Both the position numbers and the translations under genes were made by a program. From Stentor coeruleus (taxonomy: Eukaryota > Ciliophora > Heterotrichea > Heterotrichida > Stentoridae), in the NCBI GenBank assembly GCA_001970955.1, contig MPUH01000284.1, forward strand, positions 1-64,000: a stretch of 64,000 nt of DNA. Direction: 5' to 3'. This document shows positions 9,453-19,798 of the stretch, piece by piece (position 1 is the stretch's first letter; each line of letters opens with the position of its first letter). The notes beneath the pieces are model-generated. The model ran no database searches. It saw only the letters and a program-made list of their open reading frames with translations, and was not told the DNA's origin.

Positions 9453-12400
9453 TTAATAATGTTTATTTTTTAATGAATTTCCAGTTATAATACTATCATT
9501 AGTATTCTCAGCTAAGTCTGTTATGATAGTATCGTTTTTAATAGGTTGAACTTTTGCACTTTTTGGAGCTACAGATAAACTTGCATTAGGATTAATGCTT
9601 ATATTACTATTTGATGATCCGAATAAATTTTTCAAAGGACTAATCGCACTGTAAATTGAAATTCCAACCTGTATAATTATTGTAGCTATAACACTAATAA
9701 TAATAATATTTTCAAGAACATTTCTAGTAGCATCATCAGTATAACTTAAAAATAACGTAGAAACGAACATAACTTCAATTGTGCATATTTCGCCAATAAT
9801 TTCCGAATAATATAATTTCCTTTCTTTTTGTGGTGAATAATAAATCACATAACCAAACTGGAAAATCGATGCAACAATGTTTATACCAGCCTGTAATTTT
9901 AGATTTGAATTCATAAAAGCTTGAGTAAGAGCGAATTGAATTCTCCTTAAAAAGAAAATTGTATAATATTGTGTACTCCAAAAGCTCCTGTTATTTTTAA
10001 ACTCTTCATAAAAGCTTCCCCATCTTAATAAAAATTCACGATTGCCGTTTCCTATAATTTTATAATAATGATTATTTGTCCAACGCATAAAAGCAGGTAC
10101 AGTTAAAAAAGCTAATGTCTAAATAATATATACCAAAATTGAAATACTAGCAACAGCACCTATCATCCAAAGAACTTCAAATGTAAATTCCTATATAAAA
10201 ATTACTGATTTTATTTGAACTAAGCTTAAAGTAACTAAATCTAAAAATCCTTGAATCCAAAACCTTATGAAATAATTATATCTATAATCTGCTAAACGTT
10301 CTGAGCATTTTTTAGAAATAGTGATGTTTGATAATTTAGTCCCAAAATATAAAAATGGTATGATTATTACAGAGATAACCATAGAAACAATATAAGTTGT
10401 AGAATTTATTATGATAATTGATGTTTGAAAACCATATCTTCTAGATTCTAAATAGGCTGTTGCATCATTACCTGAACCAAAAATGTATACTAGGATATTT
10501 GGTATTAAGTTCATGTTGTTGAAGGATGCTAAAAATTGGATTGTTGTTGGAGGATAGTTTATGCTATTTAATGGCATAAGGGAAATTATTTGAAGAGTGT
10601 TCAGTAGGATCCATAAGCTTGAGAAGCCTGTTATTAAACCTAAAATAGCTGAAGCTCCAATAAATGATCGTGATATTGTTTTGGCTGATGATGAGATATG
10701 GTCGATATAAGTTTGAGAGTATTTTTTAGCTATTATAATCTTATTTTCAACTTTACTCTCTGGACTTACTATTAAAATATTTCCAGAAGAACTCTTTATT
10801 GCGCTCAAGAAATTAACTTCTACATTTGCTGCTTTAATATTATTAAAATCTGCATCAACTGTTATAACAAAAGTTTGGCTGTCTGTACTGGTAATACTTT
10901 CAATTTTATAGCTAACATTATCGATAATAATTTCTAAATCTTCTACATTTAGATTTGATAAAAGCATTTCAGAAAAGCTTAATGAAATCTGATTCGCACT
11001 AGTTATAGATATGACAACAGAAAAAGCTCCTGAATAACATCCATTAGAATCAATAAACCCAGCAGGACACACACATTTGTAATCAACTAAATTATAGCCT
11101 TTTTCAGAATCACAAATTTCACATCCTTGAGAATTGCACTTAATACAATTACTAGAACAAGGAAAGCAACTTGTTTTATCCAAATAGAACTTATCATTAC
11201 ATTCACAATCATTGTTTGCAATATGCATGTTTTCATCAACACAATCATAACATACACCTAAGTTGCAATCAGAACATAAACTACCGCATGGCTCAGATAA
11301 GCATTTATTATCATCTAAATAATATCCTGTTTTGCATTTGCAATTATCATTTATAGTATACATATTTTGATCAATGCATTCTTGGCATTCTCCTAATTTA
11401 CAATTTGAGCATAAATTGCCACAAGGTTTTTCGTAGCATGTTATCTCATTTAAATTATAATCATCGTCACATATACAGTATGTGCCTACTGAATGCATAT
11501 GCTCATTAGCACATTCTAAACAAACATTCAAATCACACTTTAAACATAAATCTCCGCATTGGTAAGGTAAGCATTTATCACCTTCTAAATAATATCCTGA
11601 ATCACATTCACAGGTATCATCAATTGGTAAACTATTTTCATCATTGCAGAGAATACATTTCGCATCAATACAAGTTTTGCATAATTCACTACATTGAGCT
11701 GATTTACACTCTTTACCATCTAAAAAGTAATTATCATTACAAACACATGTATCTTCTACTGGATGCATTAACGTGCTAATACATTCATAGCATATACCTA
11801 AAGTACAATATTTGCACAAATCAGAGCATAGAGAGTAATTACATTTATCATCATCACCTGTAGAATCTTCTAGGCATATACAACTAACCTTATTATCAAT
11901 AATAATGCAAGATTCTGAATCACAATCAGAATCACAATCCAAGCAAATATTATCTTTACAGCCATTATTGCAAGTATCAATACATTTGTCATCATTAGCA
12001 TTTATATCTCCATCAATGCAATAATCACTTCCTTTATATTTAAAAGCTGGCTCACATGATGAAATACATTCTGCCTCATTATACCAACAATTATTACTTG
12101 CATGAGCATAGTAGTCTGATATACTTTCATAATCTGATAAAAAAGCGAAAAACCACACAAAGCCTTGAATGCATGATTTATCTAATAGGTTAGACCCTAT
12201 AAACCATATAAAATCTGTAGATTCTTCAGAATAATCATAATCAAGGGTTAGGCTACTCTTAGCCTCATTAAGAACTTCTAAAATAAAAGTAGAAGTTTTA
12301 TCTAATGTCAAGACTATATATTGCCAGGAATCTATCTAGAAATTACTTGGAACTAGTTCATTCAAAATCATTGAGTTTGCTTTGGAACTGCCTTTAACAT

Positions 12401-13340
12401 ATAATTTTAATTGATTATCTTTAGTGGCAGAGATATAAAAATAATTTGCTTCGTCAAGATATCTTATAAAGAGAAGTAAGTCATCACTGTTTTTATCATC
12501 CCCTTCTCCTTCCCCATCTCCATCTCCATCTCCATCTCCTTCCCCATCTCCATCTCCATCTCCATCTCCATCTCCATCTCCATCTCCTTCTCCATCTCCA
12601 TCTCCTCCTCCATCTTCTTCTTCTTCTTCTTCTTCTTCTTCTTCTTCTTCTTCTTCTTCTTCTTCTTCTTCTTCTTCTTCTTCTTCTTCTTCTTCTCCAT
12701 CTGCTTCCTCTTCTTCTCCATCTGTTTCTTCTTCTTCTTCTCCATCTGTTTCTTCTTCTTCTTCTCCATCTGCTTCTCCATCTGCTTCTCCTTCCTCATC
12801 TCCTTCCTCATCTCCTTCCTCATCTCCTTCTCCATCTCCATCTCCATCTGCTTCTCCATCTCCATCTCCATCTGCTTCTCCTTCCTCATCTCCTTCTCCA
12901 TCTCCTTCTCCTTCTCCATCTCCATCTCCTTCTCCATCTCCTTCTTCATCACCTTCTTCATCTCCTTCCCCATCTGCTTCTCCATCTCCATCTCCATCTC
13001 CTTCATTATCATATTCATTATAGTTTTTTAAGTTAACCCAGAAAGCAATGCTAAACTCTTGGGGGAATAAGAAGTAATTAACTGCATTATTCTTATCCGG
13101 TAATATAATTGCGGTATTTGTGCCTTTAAAATAAGCTCCTTTATCAGTAAAAATAGTATCTTTGAAAGAAAAACTATCTGTACTTTTTCCATTATAACCA
13201 TAATTAGCATTCTGAGAATAATCATACAGCCTATCTCCAAAGTTTTCAAATAAATGATACTCTATAAGCACTTCAGCTAAAACAAAGCTTAGGAAGCTTG
13301 AATATAAAAGTAATAAACCTGAAATCATCATTTTATACAT
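9453..13340 (-). CDS. large LamG/Cys-rich multi-TM surface protein, cassette copy 1
   Basis: Four exons (13340-12347, 12331-10206, 10190-10134, 10118-9453) split by three 15-nt introns encode 1280 aa. In order, it has: a signal peptide (residues 1-22); a concanavalin/LamG-like domain with FSIAFWVNL and YFYISATKDNQLKLYVKG, interrupted by a ~173-residue acidic tract (residues 111-283); a Cys-rich region of six ~45-aa units of the form C-LC--C--G-C--C---M------C-C---YYL----C; an Ig- or cadherin-like beta domain (ITSANQISLSFSEML); then about seven or eight membrane helices and a short cytosolic tail. The architecture suggests a cell-surface receptor or channel-like protein, as in the large Cys-rich TM families of ciliates. 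Ligand and function are unknown. Copy 2 (15227-18721) lacks the acidic tract and the third intron. The domain names are fold-level guesses; the exon structure is well supported by the paralogue. Confidence 0.8.
12492..13010. repeat. in-frame acidic microsatellite (GDGDGE / poly-E)
   Basis: About 520 bp of simple sequence inside receptor copy 1. The plus strand reads as CATCTC/CTTCTC hexamers around a core of roughly 28 TCT triplets (12612-12697). The coding strand gives Gly-Asp/Gly-Glu runs and a poly-Glu block. At the same place, copy 2 has only a short non-repetitive linker (YDKKGYKNTNES). Another frame also stays open (Met-Glu-Lys rich), simply because the repeat has no stops. Confidence 0.95.
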
Positions 13341-14573
13341 GGCAACTTAAAATCTAAATTATCACCAGAACTTTGGGTAATATAATGGCGAAATTTGCTG
13401 GAATAATTACTGGATATATTACTAAGAAAGTACTTCCTTTATGATTTGCTTAATTATTCTTGCATAGAATAAAATTTATCGATTTAAAAGTTTCATGTGT
13501 CGAATTAAGATATTATAATAATAATTTAACTAAATACTAGGCGGCTTGAATTTCATTGAGATGATATTTGAGTGTTTTTATTGTAATAATAATTTCACTA
13601 AAAAAATTAGCCGGCTAGAATTTCATTATGATGATATTTGGAGTTCATATTTTTTTAGGAGTTTAACTAAAAAAATTAGGCTGATAAATTTCATTGAGTT
13701 ATTATTCAAGAAATACATACTATAATAATAATTTAACTAAAAAAGCTAGAATGCCAGAATTTCATTGAGATGCTAACTTGAAAAATTCTTATTATAGTAA
13801 TAATTAACTAAAAAAAAATTAGCTGTCAGAATTCTATTAAGATTTGGTTCGAAGAATTCTTATTATGAAACTAATCATTAGAGCTGATTATAAACACTTT
13901 GCTATATGGTTTGGATGATAACAGGTTAAAAAATTAATCTTTAGTATTTTAATATATAAACTTTTAAGTATTATGAAAATCTTAAAACTGATATGATAGT
14001 TTAATTTGCTCTTTTGAATATTGACCAAATCAAGCTGCTTGGAAAACTTAAACAATTTTCCTAGTTTTGAAAAAAAAATTGATTTAAGCGAAAGCTTGAT
14101 ATCTCTGAGCAAAATATATGAAAGATTAAATATAAAATAGTATTTTATATTTAATAAATTTTACAATGCTTAGCTTACAATTAGTGTATATTAGAATATT
14201 TAGATTATAAAAATTGTATTTTACAAATGAGAATGCTTAATCTTAGAACTACAGGTAATTTTTATTATTAATCTGATATCTGATGTATTTACAATTTGAT
14301 TTTAAGTTAACCCCATCATATAATTGAGGTACTATGTCTATTGGATGAATCTTCTTATGCTCAAACTTATATTTTTTCCTGTTCTATACTATTTCCTAAT
14401 TCTCTGTATATATATTTTGTTTCCTACTATATTTATCTGAGATAGGTTTTAAAAACTACATAAGATAAGTTTTTTTCAAACTATTTTACAAATATACTAT
14501 GCTATTTAAACCAAGTCTGATAAATTGTTATCATTTTATCACTAGATGATATTTTTATATAAATAATTAGTAA
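13341..14573. other. intergenic between the two cassettes
   Basis: About 1.2 kb. The first ~120 bp resembles the 5' flank of receptor copy 2. The middle holds a degenerate ~70-bp tandem repeat (13511-13870). The rest is AT-rich, with no gene or RNA that I can recognise. Confidence 0.6.
13511..13870. repeat. degenerate ~70-bp tandem repeat, about five units
   Basis: Each unit contains a core like AATTTAACTAAAAAAATTAG, followed by a short GC-richer patch (GCCGGCT or similar) and AATTTCATTGAGATGAT. At least five diverged units follow each other upstream of receptor copy 1. A single weaker unit (CATTTTACTAAAAAATCAG... AAAATTTCATTAA) lies upstream of receptor copy 2 near 18930-18970. The units differ too much to be a recent expansion. 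Confidence 0.65.
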
Positions 14574-15107
14574 ATGGGAAATTGCGCAACAACAAAATGC
14601 AAGGGTAATAGAATCAAAGACTATCTCTTAATCTCATCAGAACGTCTGAATTATCTTCAAAGAAAAGATGAAAATTCATTACTAATATTCAAAGAAGAAC
14701 TTGAAGAACTGCTACGGTCAAGCAAAATTCATCAAGCTATAGTAAAATCTCGACATATAATGGATTTAGAAAATGAGATACTTCTAATTGAAGCTATGAA
14801 AGGTCTTATAAAAAATTTATTATATCAAATAAATAATTCAAATGAAGCTTTAAGTACAGGAATATCAAGAGAGGATTTAATTTCATTGATTTTTGCTTCC
14901 GAAAAAATTCATATAGAAGAACTTGAGAAGTTTAAAAAGGAATGCTCAGAGAAGTTTAACTCAAGTTTTGTAGTAAATGCAATAGAAAATTCTAAGAAAG
15001 AAGTTAATTCTAGTGTACTCAAATTTACAGTTGACAGGAATGTAATTGATGATGATGTGAATGTCTGGATGAAAAAATTTGCTGATAGTAAAGGAATAGA
15101 TTTATAA
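14574..15107 (+). CDS. IST1-like ESCRT-associated protein, cassette copy 2
   Basis: A 177-aa paralogue of the gene at 8765, same length and largely identical through the central helices (LISSERLNYLQRKDENSL; RHIMDLENEILLIEAMKGL). It has the same IST1-like order of helices, ending VNVWMKKFADSKGIDL. Its N-terminus MGNCATTK has a Thr at the preferred position for N-myristoylation, so membrane anchoring is better supported than for copy 1. Differences are concentrated after residue 110 (KIHIEELEKFKKEC versus VCIEELVKFKNEC). It is convergent with the receptor-like gene, 119 bp away, exactly as in copy 1. Function is inferred from the family: ESCRT-III remodelling, Vps4 binding. IST1 normally carries a C-terminal MIT-interacting motif, which I cannot see here. 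Confidence 0.73.
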   Translation: MGNCATTKCKGNRIKDYLLISSERLNYLQRKDENSLLIFKEELEELLRSSKIHQAIVKSRHIMDLENEILLIEAMKGLIKNLLYQINNSNEALSTGISREDLISLIFASEKIHIEELEKFKKECSEKFNSSFVVNAIENSKKEVNSSVLKFTVDRNVIDDDVNVWMKKFADSKGIDL

Positions 15108-15226
15108 TTACCTTTATTTATATAAAAATTAGGTAGTAGGCAATATTAAATTATATGTATATATTATGTTTATTAATATATAAAGCAAACATATTAAATT
15201 TATTAATAACCTAAATTAGTGAATAA

Positions 15227-18200
15227 TTAATTCTTTTCGTTTCCAACAATAATACTGCTATTAGTATTATCGGCTAAATCTGTAACAATCATATCTTCTT
15301 TAATAGGCTGAATTTTAGCACTAGTAGGAAACTTAGATAAACTTGCATTAGAATTAATCTTCATACGTCCTTTCAATGATTTTATTAAGTTTTTCAAAGG
15401 ATCCATTGCACTATAAATCGAAATCCCAATCTGTATTACCATTGTAGCCAGAACACTAACAATAATAATAGTTTCAAAAACATTTCTAGAAGCATCATCA
15501 GTATAACTTAAAAATAATGTAGATACAAACATAACTTCAATCGTGCACACTTCACCAATAATCTCAGAGTAAAAAAGTTTTCTCTCTTTCTGTGGCATGT
15601 AAAAAATAACATAAGCAAGCTGGAAAACTGACCCAGCAATATTCATACTAGCTTGCAATTCTAAATTTGAATTCAAAAAAGCTTGAGTAAGTGCAAACAT
15701 CATTCTCCTTATAAAAAAAATTGTATAAAACTGGGTACTCCAAAATTTTCTATTATTCTTAAACTCTTCATAAAAACTCCCCCATCTATTTAGAAATTGT
15801 TCATCACCTGTTATAATTTTATTCAAATTAAAATTCGTCCAGTAAATAAAAATCGGCACAGTTGAAAAAGCAAGTACCAAAATCCCAACACTAGCAATAG
15901 CTCCTATTATCCAAAGGGTCTCAAATACAAATTTCTACATAAAAAATACTGATTTTAATTGAATAAAACTTAAAGCCACTAGATCTAAATATCCTTGAAT
16001 CCAAAACCTTATAAAATAATTGTACCTGTAATCTGCTAAACGTTCTGAGCATTTTTTAGAAATTGATGTATATTGTGATTTTGATCCAAAATAAAAACAA
16101 GGTACGAGAATCATTGAAATAATCAGAGAAATGATGTAAGTTGCAGAGTTTATTAGAATAATTGATGTTTGAAAACCGTATCTTCTTGATTCTAAATAGG
16201 CTGTTGCATCATTACCTGAACCAAAAATAAAAACTAGGATGTTTGGGACAAGATTTATGTTGCCGAAGGATGTTAAGAATTGGATTGTTGTTGGAGGATA
16301 GTCTATGCTATTTAATGGCATAAGGGAGATTATCTGAAGGGTATTCATTAAGGTCCATAAGCATGATAGACCAGTTAATAAACCTGCAGAAATTGAAATA
16401 GCTATGAATGCTCTTGATATTGCTTTGGCTGAAGATGCAACTTTTTCGTTATTAGTTTGAGAGTACTTGTTAGCTTTTGCAATGCTATTTTTAACTTTAA
16501 TATCAGAAGAAACTATCAAAAGGGACCCAGAAGCGCTTTTTATTGCCCTTAGGAATTTAATTTCTACGTTTGCTGCATTAACTTTAGTAAAATCTGCATC
16601 AACTGTTATAACAAAAGTTTGATTATCTGTACTAGTAATATTTTCAATATAATAACTAGCATTGGCTATAATAATTTGTACATCTTCTACATTCAAATTC
16701 GATAAAAGCATTTCAGAAAAACTTAATGAAATCTGATTCGCACTAGTTATAGATATGACAACAGAAAAAGCTCCTGAATAGCATCCATTAGAATCAATAA
16801 ACCCAGCAGGACACACACATTTGCTATCTACCAAATTATAACCTTTTTCAGAATCACAAATTTCACACCCTTGAGAATTGCACTTAATACAATTACTAGT
16901 ACAAGGAAAGCAACTTGTTTTATCTAAATAAAACCTATCATTGCATTCACAATCATTGCTTATAATATGCATGTTTTTATCAATACAATTATAGCATTCG
17001 CCTAAGTTACAATAATAACATAGACTACCACATGGTTCAGGCAAGCATTTAGTTTCATTTAAATAATACCCTGTTTTGCATTTGCAATTATCATTTATAG
17101 CATACATATTTTGATCAATGCATTCTTCGCATACTCCTAATTTACAATTTGAACATAAACTGCCACAAGTTTTTTCATAGCATGTTGTCTCATTTAAATA
17201 GTACCCATTATCGCATTTACAATGAGTATTTATTGAATGCATATGCTCATTAACACATTCTAAACAAACTCTCGAATCACACTTTAGACATAAACTGCCA
17301 CATGAGTAAGGCAAGCATTTTTTTCCTTCTAAATAGTATCCTGAATTACATTCGCAGTTTTTATTTTTTATATGCATATTTTTATCAAAGCACATTTCAC
17401 ATTTCTCATCATTGCATCGGCTACATAAGTTTCCACATTTAGTACAAACTCCATTTTTTAAGTAATATTCAATATTGCATTCGCAGGTGTTACTAATCGG
17501 GGAACTATTTTCATCATTGCAGTCAATGCATTTATCAAAAAAACATTTATTGCATAATTTAGTACAATCAGCGAATTTACATTCTTCACCATCTAAAAGG
17601 TAATCATCTTTGCAATAGCATTTATTATCTACTAGTTCCATTAAATCGCTAGAGCATTCATAACATACTCCTAATGATGAGCATCTTTTGCACAAATCAG
17701 GGCATTCGAAAGATTTACATTTCCCATCTTTATCATCCCAATACGTATTAGAACCTTCTGGGCATATGCAATTAATATTTTTATCAATAATAGTGCATGA
17801 TTCAAATTTGCAATTACAATCCAAGCAAATATCATCTTTGCAACTGTTGTGGCAATACCCAATGCAATGTTCTCCATAAGCATTTGTAGAAATATTCATG
17901 CTTCCGTCAATACAATAGCTATCTCCTTTATATTTAAAAGCAGGATAGCAAGGTTTAGAACATAACATATCATTAAACCAACAGTTAGTGCTTGAATCAG
18001 TATAATAGTCTGATATACTTTTATAATCTGATAAAATAGCGAAAAACCACACAAAACCTTGAATGCTTGATTTCTTTAATAGACTAGACCCTATAAACCA
18101 TACGAACTTTTTAGAACTTTCAGAATATTCATAATCAAGAGTTAAAATACTTTTTGTTTCATTAAGAGCTTCTAGTATAAAAGTTGATTTATTATCTAAT

Positions 18201-18721
18201 GTCAAAACTATATATTGCCAGGAATCTATCTAGAAATTACTTGGAACAAGCTTATCCAAATTTTTTGAATAGGTTTTAGTACTGTTATTTATAGATAATT
18301 TTAATTGATTATCTTTAGTAGCAGAGATATAAAAGTAATTATCTTTGTCAAGATATCTTATAAAAAGAAGAGATTCGTTGGTATTTTTATAACCTTTTTT
18401 ATCATATTCATTATACCCTTTTAAATTAACCCAGAAAGCAATACTAAATTCTTGAGGTAGCAAGAAGTAGTTTCCTGTAATATTATTGCTTGGTAATGTA
18501 ATAGCGGTATTCGGACCTTCGAAATATGCTCCTCTATCAGTAAAGATAGCACCTTTGAAAGAAAATTGGTCTGCACTTTTTCCATTTGTAGCATAACCAG
18601 CATGCCCAGAATAATCATGCAGTTTATCTCCAAAATTCTCAAAAAAATGATACTCTGCCAATGCTCCAGCCAGAACTAAACTCAAAAGATTTGAGTACAA
18701 AAGTAATAAAGCTGAAATCAT
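15227..18721 (-). CDS. large LamG/Cys-rich multi-TM surface protein, cassette copy 2
   Basis: Three exons (18721-18241, 18225-15950, 15934-15227) split by two 15-nt introns encode 1154 aa. The parts are a signal peptide (MISALLLLYSNLLSLVLA), an uninterrupted LamG-like domain (FSIAFWVNLKGYNEY... YFYISATKDNQLKLS), seven Cys-rich units (one more than copy 1), the beta domain (ITSANQISLSFSEML) and seven or eight membrane helices including LLTGLSCLWTLMNTLQIISL and TIEVMFVSTLFLSY. Both introns are at positions shared with copy 1. The third intron of copy 1 is absent, and the flanking residues (GILVLAFSTVP) line up directly with the spliced copy 1 (SILTLAFLTVP). It probably is a surface receptor or transport-related protein; the ligand is unknown. 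Confidence 0.82.
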
Positions 18722-19798
18722 TATTTTATATAAAACTTATGCCAATCTAATATTAATATAAAAATTTTGAAACAGAAATGGTAAAATTTGCTAGAATAAT
18801 TACTGGATATGCTTTTACTCTAGGAAGTACCTTTTATTATAATTTTTCATTAATTATTTATTATCCCACAGAAAAATCTACGAATACAATTATCTATTTC
18901 ATCGAAAAAAGAATTTTTTATTAGTAAATCATTTTACTAAAAAATCAGGTATTCAAAATTTCATTAACCAGTTACTTGATAATTTAGTTATGAGGTCTAT
19001 CACTTATAATTTTGATTTTAAAAATAAAAGTTTTTAATCTCTGGTATTTTTTATATGCTAAACTTTTGATATATCATAAAATCCTAAACATTAATATAGC
19101 AATAGCATTATCTTAGGGATTTTTACATGATGAATTATGCTAAAGTCCCAGGCTTGTATAATTTTCAGATTCTACCGAAATGCTCTATCTACTGAATATC
19201 TTTTATTACTCTTTTCTTACTATGGTCTAAAAGTAACTATCATGCATTTTATTGACTATGGATTCGAAATTGCTTTTAAGATCTTTTGGCCCTTAGGCCT
19301 TTAGGCAGTTAGTTTTAAAGAGATTTCAATTGCACGTTGGCTAGGAATTGTTCCCCTATCACTGATTTGTGCTTGATTTTAAGTAAAAAATTGTGGCTTT
19401 ACAGCCAAGTGAAAATTATTGCCATAGATATGCCAATACTAAGAGATGGATTTTAGCCATATCACTAATAGAATAGTTTAACATAACTTTCAGGTAAATA
19501 ATCATCAGCATGATGAGAATTAATATGATTTCGATAAAATTAGTATGAAGCTACAATTATTTGATTTACTTTAAAAGCATATAGAATATATTTTGGAGAA
19601 ATTCAATAAAAAATATTTAAGTCAAAACGTAATTCAATCATATTTATTAGTATCATGATTATTTTGATACAACCATGAATAACACTTTTTTATATTTCAT
19701 AACTAAAGTAATATATTCAAACTATCACTAAATTTTATTATTTTTTACATTTTTTTACTAAGAATATCAATATTTCCTTTTACCAGCTCAAAAGCATT
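18722..19798. other. intergenic with conserved 5' flank and one small hairpin
   Basis: The part next to receptor copy 2 (about 18740-18860) resembles the flank of copy 1. A 48-codon plus-strand frame at 18778-18924 begins MVKFARIITGY. A slightly GC-richer patch at about 19260-19460 contains TGGCT-TTAC-AGCCA (19394-19407). Nothing else recognisable was seen. Confidence 0.5.

Noticed and set aside
12464-13018. 184-codon Met/Glu/Lys-rich frame on the minus strand
   Set aside because: It is the out-of-frame reading of the acidic microsatellite in receptor copy 1. The repeat has no stops in either of these frames, and the LamG frame is the one supported by copy 2.
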